The position numbers were made by a program, and so were the translations under genes. A model generated the notes under the pieces. That model was given only the letters and a program-made list of their open reading frames with translations, did not search any database and was not told the origin of the DNA. Positions 1 through 11,032 of a stretch of DNA of 64,000 nucleotides are shown here, piece after piece; the first letter of the stretch is position 1, and each line of letters starts with the position of its first letter. Source of the DNA: Anaspis maculata (taxonomy: Eukaryota > Arthropoda > Insecta > Coleoptera > Scraptiidae); contig OX421962.1 in the NCBI GenBank assembly GCA_949128115.1, positions 43,361,745-43,425,744 of the forward strand. The letters are read 5' to 3'.

Positions 1-702
1 TAAATTTGACTTTTGAGGTTGGTTTCGTGTGAATCGGTTACGGGAGGTAAGAAAGTTGCTGAAAATGCATTTCTTCAAGTCAACTCTAAAACCGTATGTC
101 TGATTTCGAAAATTCTTACATTGAAAACGAATAAGTATGTACAATCTTTTGCAAGTTTTGCATTTTCAACTAGGAATTTCCTGAGAAATTGAGAAAAAAT
201 TGGAAAATGTTCGAGAACTAAAACTTATTGTTAAGGTTGGCCTTCCAAAATCTTGTTAGTGCTTAGAAAGAAAAACTGAAGGATATAGGTATTTGAAATT
301 GGATTGTCTAGTCAAATAGCTATTTTTGTTTTTTGTTGCTAGAAATAAAATAAAAAATATATATAAGAAATGGCTATTTGAACTGGACAATTCAATTTTA
401 GAAATAGCTTTTAATTTCCTTTAGCGATGAATTATTTAATAATAACCCCGAAATCGCAGAAGAAAAATTCTATCTCTATCTCTCCCTCACTCATGGTATG
501 TCACGGTCACTCCTTCAGTGTGAATGGCCAAGATTAAAAAAAAAGTAAAAATGGATTTATGGTGTATAAAATTGAAGATTTGCAGTTTTTACCGAGCGAA
601 AAACTCGAATACCGTTCATCCGGTATCAAAAATTGTCCCCTCAAAAATCAAGTCAATCGTTTCTCCAACTTTCATTCACAGCATGTCTGGTACCTAATTT
701 CA
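1..702. other. Non-coding stretch, nothing recognised except a hairpin
   Basis: AT-rich sequence without a supportable reading frame. The only structure seen is the inverted repeat listed separately at 293-397. Confidence 0.5.
293..397. repeat. Imperfect hairpin, about 31-bp arms
   Basis: The left arm (about 295-327, containing TCAAATAGCTATTT) is complemented by the right arm (about 366-397, containing AAATGGCTATTTGAA) with roughly five mismatches and a loop of about 40 bases rich in A and T. It could be a small MITE remnant. No target duplication was recognised. Confidence 0.5.
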
Positions 703-1652
703 CGTTGGGGAGCAAACAAAGTATTGTTTTGAGAAAAGTCGGAAAGTCCTTACAATAGATAGTGTGGCTCTACATCCCATTTAGAGACTTGGCCCACAAA
801 GCGGAAGGTTAGAGCCTCCGTTCTTTATATCCACTACCCGGTTGTCGCGGACCCCTGCTGGAGGCCCCTGGTAATGGGGTAAGCATCACGCCTTGTTACT
901 CCTTGTTCACACAGAACGCGGGTTCCCAATAATTCATAGCGACTGACTACTATTAGGTTCGCAGCCCAAAAGTAGGAATTACTGTTGAAGGACTATACCT
1001 AAGCTGACCTTTCATGTAACCTTGGAAATGATCTCTTTAGAAGGCTGATGAGGGAAACGGGAAGACGTATTAAAAGTTGAACTGTTGAAGTAGACCACAC
1101 CAACATTTCGGTGGCTGACCATGAGGTCGTTCTCCACTTACAGCGACAAAGCCATTAAAACACTGGATGACGACATCCTGGGCAGCCTCGCCTGGCTTGC
1201 GGAGGAACGCGGGCAGTCTTGGACCAAAGCTTGAGATAAACGCAAATACATTGTACCTACGTTGGGGAGCAAACAAAGTATTGTTTTGAGAAAAGTCGGA
1301 AAGTCCTTACAATAGATAGTGTGGCTCTACATCCCATTTAGAGACTTGGCCCACAAAGCGGAAGGTTAGAGCCTCCGTTCTTTATATCCACTACCCGGTT
1401 GTCGCGGACCCCTGCTGGAGGCCCCTGGTAATGGGGTAAGCATCACGCCTTGTTACTCCTTGTTCACACAGAACGCGGGTTCCCAATAATTCATAGCGAC
1501 TGACTACTATTAGGTTCGCAGCCCAAAAGTAGGAATTACTGTTGAAGGACTATACCTAAGCTGACCTTTCATGTAACCTTGGAAATGATCTCTTTAGAAG
1601 GCTGATGAGGGAAACGGGAAGACGTATTAAAAGTTGAACTGTTGAAGTAGAC
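703..1652. repeat. Tandem duplication, 557-bp unit, about 1.7 copies
   Basis: The block 703-1095 recurs almost identically at 1259-1652 (offset 556 at the start, 557 at the end, so one single-base indel). Positions 1096-1258 lie between them, so the arrangement is one full unit plus a partial second unit. The near-identity implies a recent duplication or an assembly artefact. The content is not recognised. A short minus-strand frame at 1070-1276 spans the junction and is not convincing as a gene. Confidence 0.85.
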
Positions 1653-3469
1653 GCTTTCTAGATGATGACGCGAGTGTGTTTGGAGGGGTTAGCAATCATT
1701 CGCGAATGTGTCTTCTCTTATCCGTCACTTTATTGCTGGAAGACAAGGTTGAAGTCGATCCAATAGGAAATTCGTCCTCAGAGAAGCTGTGCGTTTGTCT
1801 GCTCTGAGGAAACGATCCAAAGATCCAAAGAATATGTTGTGAACCCTTCAACTGTCAACAATACCACACAAACTGGTTGATGAAGTCGTCATCTCCGCTG
1901 GGCGGAAAAGAAATATGTTATAGCCTGAACTATTAAGATCATTCCAAGCCAATTTCCAGCCTGTTGGGAATCATTTCCATATTGCCTCAATTTTTCATCC
2001 CTGACGCATGTACTATTATACCTCCATCTATACTTACTAATTTTAAGCAACTGGATTGTTACAAAAAAAATTAGCTCAATCGACCCAATCAAATTGTATA
2101 AGTAAGTAAAGGGAAGATACGGGTAAAATGTACAGGGGCGGGATGGACAACGGTTAACCGAATCATACCTATAGATATTTTTCTAGACATTTTACCGTTC
2201 CGCGAATATCAGCTGACACCTTGCAGATGGTGTTCTTCACATAATTCATTATTTCACAGTCACAGAATTCAAAGTTGAAGCAGAGCAGGAGGGGTGGAGT
2301 AAAACCATCATCCACTGGGCGGACCGCGGGCCGGCCTGAAGAGCGGCAAGTAGGATACACGAATTAATTAATAGACGTAATCAAAAACTTTTACCAAGAC
2401 CCGGTCTCCGGCTATGATAAGTGTTAAGTTTAAAAGTTTTGTGTTCGGTCTCCTTGTGTTGCTGCGAAGCTTTTAACTAATTTAACACCAGACGTTTTCT
2501 TGGAGATTTGTCGCAACAAAATTCAACTACTAATTTGGCCGTAGGGAACGCGCGGGAGAGTCTAATGCTTATTGCCCTCCAGATAGTTGGGAACGAATTG
2601 TAATTTTAGGGTCAAACAGAACTGTATTATGAGATCAACTCTGGAATTGAACACATGCCGGGACGTTCAATAATTGGGATTTATTTGCGCCGAGAGCCGC
2701 TGCTAATTCTACACGATAATCACTTTGTTGATACCAAAGGCCGAATAAACCTCCAGTAAAAGCACAGCTTTATTCCGCATCAATTTATTTAGGTAATACT
2801 TATTTTTCTTCACGGCGGCGGAGATGTTCAATAAAAAAAAACGCGCGTATTTACACAGCGCCATCGTGTGAAATTGGAAAAGAGTATATAGATGTTGGCG
2901 CTCATCAAATTCCTGCTTTTGCTTTCCTCGGAACTGTTTGCTGTATAGTATATAATTATAAACTTATGAATACCAGGGCCCAAGTTCGCGAGTAATAATA
3001 AAGTATTCATCAAGATCTGATGGATGTAAACAAAGTTTCTCTGGAGTTTCTTGGAGCTTCAATATTTACTTTCAATCTTCTCGTCTCTGAAATGAACATA
3101 ATTCATGGATTTTTATTGAATGGTAGAATTTTACCTTTCTCTCATCGAGTTGCTGACGCGCCGCGCCGTGGCCGTCTTCTGTACCTACTTAGCTAACACT
3201 TGGCGAAGCCGTTATGGAAATAATCTGTGTACCTAAGAAATTTGCACGGTACCCACCTACGAAAACATTTTTCAATTACCTTCCGGCTATATGACGCCGT
3301 TAATCTTACAGCTTTTGCATCGGAATATATTTTCAATATAAGCTTTCAATATGACCAATTTATCACTTCAGCCGAAAATTATTTACCGTGGGCAATTATT
3401 TGGTGAGCAGCACTGTAAATATCCGCACGTATACAGTAGGTATATTCTAAGTATATTCAGCGTAACATT

Positions 3470-3617
3470 GGGGAGTTTGCGATTTCACGCAACGTACGAC
3501 GCAACGCAACGTAGAACGTGAGAATTCCTCTCTAACTAGGGAATTCCAAATAACAAACTCGTCTATTTTCACGTTGAAAGTTACGTTACGTCGTACGGAC
3601 GTGTGCACGCAAACGTC
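3470..3617. repeat. MITE-like hairpin rich in GCAACG words
   Basis: The ends GGGGAGTTTGCG and CGCAAACGTCCC are complementary with few mismatches. Inside, GTACGACGCAACGCAACGT is roughly complementary to ACGTTACGTCGTAC near 3583-3596. Similar GCAACG-rich arms form the palindrome at 25048-25251. No clear target duplication. Confidence 0.45.
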
Positions 3618-3964
3618 CCATAATTAGAACTCCGTTACAGCCGATTTCATATTCGAATTGAAAGTACACTTCACTTCAAGTGGGATTAGACTGCGATTTT
3701 AGGTATTCTCTTTCAATGTGACAATGCCACATACACACTTAAAGTAACGTCAAATCGGCCATTTATCGTGCGGCATAAAAGTTATGTGAAAATTTATGAG
3801 TTTACTACCGCAGGGTACCCATTAACGTGAAAAGTGTTTTTCTCTCTACTAACGTGCGTTCAGTAATAATGATGCCTTTAGCTTGGCTGTTCTTGGAGCT
3901 GTGGTGCTTGCTATCACATTTTCCTAGAAGCAAAAAAAAAACATCCTCCGTGGAAATGTGATCC

Positions 3965-4063
3965 AAACCATTCCGAATTGGGGTAGGCTGTGACATGGTC
4001 GAATTCCGGGATGTAAAGCTGCTTTTCGCCAGGGCACAGCCTACCCCCAATTCGGGATGGTTT
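3965..4063. repeat. Hairpin with 28-bp arms
   Basis: The arm 3965-3992 (AAACCATTCCGAATTGGGGT...) is the reverse complement of 4035-4063 apart from a mismatch and a one-base length difference, with a loop of about 42 bases. The loop word GTAAAGCTGC..CGCCAGGGC resembles 44675-44702 (GTAAAGCTAC..GCCGGGGC), so it belongs to a dispersed repeat. Confidence 0.55.
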
Positions 4064-4384
4064 AAATCACACGGTATAATCATTTCCACGCCTCTTTTCA
4101 TTGGAGTAAGTCACGGAAAAAATTTGTTCCATTGATTGGTACGAATGGCACGATTCTATAACTTGATGTATTCTCTTGTCAGCTAAAGCACGTTCAATCC
4201 TGGTGAGATTCTAGTTGGCTGAGAGCCTCGCCGCGCGACGCCTTTGAAAAGGGAAATTAGGGAAATCACAGCTCACTCGAATCACACCATAGGATTGAAT
4301 TCAGTATAGTTGTCTAGATTGGCGATGCATAATGTGACAGTTGTCACCGTCATTGCCAAGGCTGGTCGACGTTATGTTGTACTA

Positions 4385-5112
4385 TAGGTTGCCTCATCCA
4401 GTTTATGAGTGACGTCACAAGATACCCTCCGGGAACTTGATTTTGGCTGAAACTGATGTCGCTTTTTTCGTTTGGCATTTCGGAAAATGCCACCAAAACC
4501 AAAACCAAAACACAATTTGAACCGCCGAACTGTCAAGACCAAAAACAAGGCGATAACGTTATCACGAGGTGAAGCGGACCGCGCATCTGTCACCGGGTAG
4601 CTCATTGGTAAAGAACCTGACTTCCAACAGGAAGGTAGTGGGATCGAACCGCAGCCGTGCCGAACTTTTTTTTCTTCAAAAACACCCAAATTGTGATTTT
4701 TAAAATTAAATATGAGTTGGGCAACACTAATTTGAATTTTGTTTCCTCTTTCTAATTTTTAAAATCGCAATTTGGTTCAGGTTCTTTACCAATGAGCTAC
4801 CCGGTGACAGATGCGCCGTTCGCTTCACCTCGTGATAACGTTAAGCCTTGTTCTTGGTCTTGACAGTTCGGCGGTTCAAATTGTGTTTTGGTGGATAAAA
4901 GCATGCCCGATTCATCTAAAAACCACCAATCGTTGAATGTGCATCAACCATTTCTCGTCCAGTTCAGAAATTTGGTGGATTTCCGTCGAAATAAGATCCG
5001 AAATGTCAAACGAAAAAAGCGACATCAGTTTCAGCCAAAATCAAGTTCCCGGAGGGTATCTTGTGACGTCACTCATGAACTTACAGCTACTCATAAACTG
5101 GATGAGGCAACC
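4385..5112. mobile_element. Foldback MITE with tRNA-like segment, TA target duplication
   Basis: The two halves are inverted copies: the left arm starts TAGGTTGCCTCATCCAG and the right arm ends CTGGATGAGGCAACC. The opposite terminus of the host element (6012-6059, read in reverse) shows the empty site GTACTATTCACC, which indicates insertion at TA (4383-4384 and 5113-5114). The right arm carries about 100 extra bases (4890-5000) absent from the left arm. Short frames on both strands translate the same arm and are shadows. Confidence 0.8.
4591..4662 (+). other. tRNA-like segment with pol III A- and B-box-like words
   Basis: TAGCTCATTGGTA (4598-4610) resembles an A box, GGGATCGAACC (4640-4650) resembles a B box, and CCTG..CAGG around ACTTCCAA looks like an anticodon stem-loop. 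A run of T follows at about 4666. The acceptor stem does not pair, so this is a SINE-like relic, not a functional tRNA. The start of the same segment recurs inverted near 4781-4812 in the other arm. Confidence 0.5.
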
Positions 5113-6465
5113 TATTCACCTTATTCGAAATTCCTCTGCCATCTTTTGACGATATGTTGAAGTGGAGATATCTGGGGGGATTGAGTCCCAAACCAAAATG
5201 CACCAGATTTTCTCATGTCAACTTTATTCATAATGTCAACACAACAAAAGCGCGCCCGTCGCCAGTGACATAGAAACAAAATAATATTTATCATCACTAT
5301 GGTATTATTCAAGTGTTTGTAATTTGTGGTTTCTTCAGTCATTCCCATGTCATTCTCCAGTGGAATGGCTCTCCAGTGCTTGAATCAGCTTGGATGGTGC
5401 GATGTACCCTTATGAAACGCTGAAGTGGTGCAATGTGGAAGCCAGCAAGACGACGGACCTTGGCAGTTTATCGTCGAAACTTTTCTTCCCCGATGTAATG
5501 AAGTGTACGCCGCAAACCTTGTGGCATTTTGTAGGCTGGCATGAGTCCTTTTCACAACTCCTTTTTCTACGCGCTTTACCCAGACCTTTCTCTTCTTTCG
5601 TCTTCGGTGAACGCGTGAATTGAAACATTTCGACTTTCGGCTGTATCGGACTTGCAGCCAGGTCCGTGAGCCAGGTACACAGCACCTTGTATACCCCTTT
5701 GCTGATTGCGACTTCCCACCATTGGTAGGTCGGTATTTCACAACATGGATTAACAAATCAAACTCAGTAATTTAGCAGTAGCCACAAACGATAACAATAA
5801 CCGGTTACAACAGCAGCAGCAATAACAAGACAAAATAACGAAGATGAGAGAAAATTCGGAAAGCTGCGTGTACTTGGAACGTAAACGATCCCTGCTCGTA
5901 ATGACAAATTCAAATACGACACTTGACTGGAAGAAGTCGAACTGACATCTATGCAATATAGTAGTTATCTACTTTACCTACGCTGTGGGGACCCGTTTCC
6001 CATGATGCATTTCATTTACGAATAAGGTGAATAGTACAACATAACGTCGACCAGCCTTGCGTCATTGCGACGTGATGTACGCGTATAAGTGAAAATTTTC
6101 AAGATTACTTAGCGAAAGTAGGAAAAACGTAACCTTCTGAGCTGAATTTTCTGCGGCCGATAAGAGACATCATCTGTACGTCTGTTCATTCAGCAAGTCA
6201 AGATAAAAACTACACATGTTACAACATCCAACCTGAAATAACTTCATTAGATGGACATTAAGAGTCGGGAGAGTTGTCAGGCCCTGTAAACAGTCATCAT
6301 TTCTTCTATACTCGTACATATTCACATGTGGTAGAACTCCTTTTGTAAGCCATCTGGGTTGTTTTCATCACAGTTTTAATAATAATAATAATAATAATGA
6401 TTTATTTCCAACAGGCAAATATGTGAAAACCCAGTTACAGGAAATATACAAAAAAAAGGTGTATA

Positions 6466-7033
6466 CAGGGTGATTCAAAAATGGCGCATTCCCTTTCGGG
6501 CATGCACGTTGTAATGGACGTTGACAGAGCATGGGAAAAATAATGAAGAAAATTAATCGGCTTCGATTTGCAAGTTATTAACAAAAACAAATCTGTCCAA
6601 TCTGGCAGCATCGCATTAGTACCTACCTGGCACCTTTAGATCAAAGAGGTACATCACAATAGCATTATTGTATTGTTAGGATTATTACCCTGGAAACTCT
6701 GTAGAACCTGCTAAACCATACCAAACATACTTGCCAAATGTATTTTCACGGCACTTTTGAGGTGAAAGACGAATTTTGAATTATGAAAATACGACTCAAA
6801 TCTCAGTTGCAAGAGAAATTTTCAATCAGGAACTACTAACGACATGTGACTCTTCGCAAGTAACAATGCTTTGCTTTGAAATCATGCAAATTGAAGAAGT
6901 TAAATTCTCAACTTCACCTCTTCATAACTCGAAGGATAAATGAGCCAATTTTTTTTTTACTATTTTTTCCGTGCTCCCTTAATGTCTCCCGCAACGTAGC
7001 CGGATGGAAATGCGCCATTTTTGAATCACCTTG
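6466..7033. mobile_element. Tc1/mariner-type MITE, TA target site
   Basis: The ends CAGGGTGATTCAAAAATGGC and GCCATTTTTGAATCACCTTG are inverted repeats of about 28 bp with one or two mismatches. TA flanks both ends (6464-6465, 7034-7035). TA duplication plus a CAGGGTG terminus is characteristic of mariner/Tc1-derived MITEs. No transposase fragment was recognised inside. Confidence 0.8.
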
Positions 7034-7086
7034 TATATATGAAAAAACGTAATGTGCGTAACAATAAATTATTGACATCGGTGACA

Positions 7087-7383
7087 TTATATACTGTTCA
7101 ACAATATTGCACGTTGCAAGGCGCTAAAATTATCGAAGAACAAATCACAATCAGCACAAAAATTGTTAAAACATTTACACATATTAAAACAAGGACTTCT
7201 CACCAACGCATTACTTTTGGGAGTCTGGCAATAAAAAGTTAATGAGACCCGTGCACTGAGTCGAGGTACCAGAAAGCTAACCCGCTCAAGAAGAGCAGGG
7301 CAGTCGATCTGATTGTGTAACAACTTGAAAAGAAACTTTACGTTAAGAATATTACGTCGGGTCTCCAATGAATAGTCTAGGAT
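7087..7383 (-). pseudogene. LINE ORF2 C-terminal fragment
   Basis: The minus-strand translation reads SLETRRNILNVKFLFKLLHN then IDCPALLERVSFLVPR and ends DLFFDNFSALQRAIL. This is the pattern of the region after the reverse transcriptase in jockey/CR1-like LINEs (LETRR..LFLFKLLNG.IDCP.LL..I.F.VP). Only about 95 residues remain; the frame stops making sense past about 7383, which fits 5' truncation on insertion. No endonuclease or reverse transcriptase domain is present here. The clade within the jockey/CR1 group is not determined. Confidence 0.65.
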
Positions 7384-7515
7384 AGTTTTGCATAGTCTTG
7401 CTAAGTTCCTCAGTTATAAGAGCTGCAGCACTGGATTTTCTTTTTTCTGGAACTGCTTGTATTGTCGCTCTTTTCTTTTGGCCGTACGTGCTTTCCTGGC
7501 ATCTTCAAACACCAT

Positions 7516-7770
7516 GGGCCGTATTCATATCTTGCTTTTAAGCTAAAAGCGCATTTAGAGGGGCGCTTTCAGGGGCTACCTTATATCTCATATTTGAATG
7601 TTCAAAATTACATTTTACAATTACATATAGCCATTCAATTGTAATATGTATTTTTGAACATTCAAATATGAATCGATAGCCCCTAAAAGCGCTCCTCTAA
7701 ATGCGCTTTTAGCTTAAAAGCGCTCCTCTAAATGCGCTTTTAGCTTAAAAGCAAGATATGAATACGGCCC
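7516..7770. mobile_element. Palindromic MITE, 3-bp CAT flanks
   Basis: It starts GGGCCGTATTCATATCTTGC and ends GCAAGATATGAATACGGCCC, with perfect outer inverted repeats and near-complete arms. CAT flanks both ends (7513-7515, 7771-7773). The segment GCGCTCCTCTAAATGCGC is tandemly doubled in the right arm. The 3-bp flank suggests a PIF/Harbinger-type MITE. Short frames here are chance. Confidence 0.8.
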
Positions 7771-7850
7771 CATGTCTTCAATTGGGTCTAATTTTCGCTT
7801 GAATTCTTCAAAATACTTTTTCTGGAGAAGCTTCGCGGAAATGTTCCATA

Positions 7851-8069
7851 GTGTCTTCACAACTCCCTCCTTATAGTCGGTACCATTTTGCTCGCTTCAT
7901 ATTGAAAGCCCAACCTTTGAGAATGTCTGCCAAGTGTTCGTCCGAGGTCTGCTCAAGAAGTTCATATTTTCGGTCCTTACAAAACTCCAGAAACTGCTTA
8001 CAAACGTATCTTTGTATTTTCACCGTGTTCACAGGGGTCAAATTTTCTATTGCTTCGTTGATTTTTGTA
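7851..8069. other. Spacer between MITE and transposon, no gene seen
   Basis: Open for about 74 codons on the plus strand but with no recognisable domain or homology. Treated as non-coding. Confidence 0.4.
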
Positions 8070-10808
8070 CTATAGTAGGTTCACTTGTACTGAGACTCTA
8101 GTTGGCTGGGCAAATTTTCTACTTTAGCATTGTAGGCTTGCCGCCTTTTCACCTGGTGTGAAACTGACTTCTCTGGAAGTAAAGTTATATTTCTTATCAA
8201 ATTGATATCAAAATGTTGGGAAACTGACCTGGTCAAAAGTGGGAGTGCGACTAGGGAGATGCAGAGCTGTGTTACCGTCATGTAGACACCAAAAGAGCAC
8301 GGGGCGGCCGTAAATCCAAGTCATCTTGATGGCGGCCAATTCAGGGTCGACAAAAACTTGTCCCGAGAAGCCACAAAACGGAAGAAAGTTGCAAATTGAA
8401 GGTACTTACATCAATTTCGGTCCAATACGCAACTTTGAGCGGCTGGGTTTTTTGAAATTTTGTTTAATTTACTTTTTACACGTAAATTCTTTTGCCTATG
8501 ACAGACTGCACGGCGATCCTTGTATCGCCTATAATTCTTCAGGGTTTGGCGTGTTTTTTTGACTGGAAGAGGCGAAAAGATTGATGATTGCATGGTGCCC
8601 CTTTTTTGGACGAAGGGCATTGTATACTCTTTAATTTGAAGCATCTGAAGTTGAACCGGCTTCAAGAGGTTAGAAATGTTTTTGACAACTATCAAATGTT
8701 AAGGCTCCTTTGATTCATTTGTTCATCGGCGAAAATGAAAAACAGGTCAAAAAATTGCTACATTTTCCAATAAAATAGGAAAAAGCGTCAGACATCACGT
8801 CCCGCAAAAATGTTCCGGCTATCTGCAGAGGAAATACGCAAAAAATGTGTTTCAAAACTGGTCCGGCCAGAGCAGTCAACTGCAAAGTTTTGGGGATTTT
8901 CTATATAGTCCGGTGGTTAAGCGCCAAAAAAAGCTCGAACTATGCATTTTGAGCTTAAGCAATGCGCTTTTGGGGTTCGATTGGGGATCCCCATACCTTA
9001 ATTTCAAGAGTTGGAGACATCGGTGCACTCGATGCGGAGGGGGTCTGGGGGGCCCTTAAAAGTTGAAGGTGCGAGGCTTCCCACCAAATCACCATACCAC
9101 CACGAAATTCCTACTTGGATGTCATTAAACGACTCTAACCTACACATTGACAACATTTGTTACCATGTCCCAACAGTTCTTCACACTGAAAAAAATTAAT
9201 TCTTATGACAGATCGGAAAAAACTGTTTTTCTCAATTCTTCATCCCCACAACGAATAAACTGCCAAGTTTGGTGTCATTTTAGAATAAAAGGCATCCTCT
9301 GGTTTCATTCACCGAGTCAAAATGTTTGTGAGACCACCGTGCAAAGAATGGCACGCCAAGAAGTGAGCATTTTTGAGCACCTCATTTAACAGTAGTTTCT
9401 TGACTGATACCAATCGATATGATTGATAATTTTGACATGGATGAATAACTTGAACTCTTTTGTAACGGTAATACATCTGAATGAAACTCGACACGAGCGT
9501 GGAGGCCTGGGGAAAAATTTTTTCTCCAGCGGTCGAATTTATGTCACGCCTACTGAGCGTTAGTTTGTTGGACTCAGGCAGGCAGCGTTTGAATAGGTTC
9601 GGAGACAAAATTTCCATATCTGTCTATGCAGCTGAGTAGCATAATTCTGGAAACTGATTTAAGAATCATCAAAGATTATTTTGACAGTCACTAGGTACCC
9701 CCATGGGGATTAACTGCAGGGATCATGGCTGACGACGGAGGGCATTCAACTTTTAAAGTGTTATTTTCTATTTTCCTCTACCAACCTTCAAGATTGTTAT
9801 CATTTTGTACATGTAAGTTTTCTTATGTTTGGAGAAGAAATAATTTTATAAAAACAGCCGTGAAAATGACTGTCATAGTGGCAGAAAATAAGATTTTGGA
9901 CGTTGAATTTCCTCCGCCGTTAGCCATCACCGCTGCAGTTAACCACCATGTGGGTACTGACCGGCAAAACAATCATTGATGATCCATAAATCGATTTCCA
10001 GAATTAAACTGCTCAACTTTTCAGAAAGATATGGAAATTTTGCTTCCAAAGCTATCCAAACGCTGCCTGCCTGAGCCCAACAAACTAACGCTCAGTAGGC
10101 GTGAATTAAATTCGCACGCTGGAGAAAATTACTTTTTTCCAAGCCTCCACGCTCGTGTCGAGTTTCATTCACATGCATTACCGTTACAAAAAAGTTCAAG
10201 TTATTGATCCATGACAAAATTATCAATCATATCGATTGGTATCAGCCAAGAAACTACTGTTAAATGAGGTGCTCAAAAATGCTCACTTCTTGGCGTGTCA
10301 TTCTTTGCACGGTGGTCTCACAAACATTTTGACTCGGTGAATGGAGTCAGAGGATGCCGTTTACTCCAAAATGACACCACACCTGGCAGTTTATTCGTTG
10401 TGGGGATGAAAAATTGAGAAAAACTGTTTTTTCTGATCTGTCATAAGAATTAATTTTTTTCAGTGTGAAGAACTGTTGGGATATGGTAACAAATGTTGTC
10501 AATGTGTAGGTTAGAGTCGTTTAATGACATCCAAGTAGGAATTACGTGGTGGTATGGTGATTTGGTGGGAAGCCTCGCACCTTCAACTTTCAAGGGCCCC
10601 CCAGACCCCCTCCGCATCGAGTGCACCGATGTCTCCAACTCTTGAAATTAAGGTTGAGGGACCCCCAATCAAACCCCAAAAGCGCATTGCTTAAGCTCAA
10701 AATGCATAGTTAGGACGCTTAACCACCGGACTAATATTTCACATTTGGAAACTTAGAAACAAAATCCCACAGCCGACTATAATCACGGTACAAGTGAACA
10801 CACTATAG
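8070..10808. mobile_element. TIR transposon (copy 1), interrupted by a foldback
   Basis: It starts CTATAGTAGGTTCACTTGTA and ends TACAAGTGAACACACTATAG, with inverted termini of about 38 bp. The same element recurs uninterrupted at 26554-27466, which shows that 8906-10733 is an insertion. Without it this copy is about 910 bp. Flanks here do not match, unlike copy 2. No transposase domain recognised, so non-autonomous. Confidence 0.75.
8906..10733. mobile_element. 1.8-kb foldback element (copy 1), 3-bp target duplication
   Basis: Nearly the whole element is a palindrome: the left arm 8906 to about 9755 is inverted at about 9900-10733, leaving a loop near 145 bases. The ends are TAGTCCGGTGGTTAAGCG and CGCTTAACCACCGGACTA. 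The empty site preserved in the sister copy at 26554-27466 proves a 3-bp duplication, ATA. Each arm encodes the same 62-residue frame (9011-9199 plus, 10450-10638 minus) with two differences. This is a consequence of the palindrome and not evidence for a gene. Confidence 0.85.
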
Positions 10809-11032
10809 AAGATCTCGCATCAGAAGCTTTACCGGATCGATTTATGGCGATTTTTTCAATTATTGTTATTGATAAATAAAATATGCACATCATGGCACTT
10901 TTTTGAAATCATGGCTCTTTGGCTCTAGATTTCAATTCTTTATTGTTTTTGTGTTGTTGGACCCAGCCAAAACACCGAAGTGATTATACCACGTCGTCAA
11001 GGGTATATTCACTTATCTATGCGTTGTAACTA

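Larger units (their letters stand above)
1653..4347. other. Mostly unique-looking non-coding DNA
   Basis: No supportable gene. Reading frames are short and without family resemblance. Two hairpins (3470-3617 and 3965-4063) are listed separately. Confidence 0.5.
4357..6059. mobile_element. TIR DNA transposon with 9-bp target duplication, non-autonomous
   Basis: It starts CAAGGCTGGTCGACG and ends CGTCGACCAGCCTTG. Once the inserted foldback (4385-5112) is removed, the inverted termini extend to about 40 bp. Both sides are flanked by the same nine bases CGTCATTGC (4348-4356 and 6060-6068). Nine-base duplications are typical of MULE-type and eight of hAT-type transposons; the symmetric ends favour nine. 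The interior (5115-6015) has only short frames with no transposase resemblance, so it is probably non-autonomous. Confidence 0.8.
6378..7383 (-). mobile_element. 5'-truncated LINE, 3' end with (TTA)n tail
   Basis: Read on the minus strand it holds the end of a LINE ORF2 (7087-7383), an A/T-rich 3' UTR, then CCTGTTGGAAATAAATC followed by ATT repeats at about 6378-6399, a typical LINE tail. AGTTTT flanks both sides (6372-6377 and 7384-7389), a short possible target duplication. A mariner-type MITE (6466-7033) sits in the 3' UTR. Confidence 0.6.

Noticed and set aside
4372..5160. Frames sharing RKKRHQFQPKSSSRRVSCDVTH
   Set aside because: Both arise from the two arms of the foldback MITE at 4385-5112.
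8326..8695. Plus and minus frames of 78 and 94 codons
   Set aside because: They are mutual shadows in a repeated transposon (also present at 26554-27466) in which the frame is not kept between the two copies.
9011..10638. Two nearly identical 62-residue frames on opposite strands (METSVHSMRR..)
   Set aside because: They are the two arms of one palindrome read outward; no domain is recognised and the frame is not flanked by gene signals.
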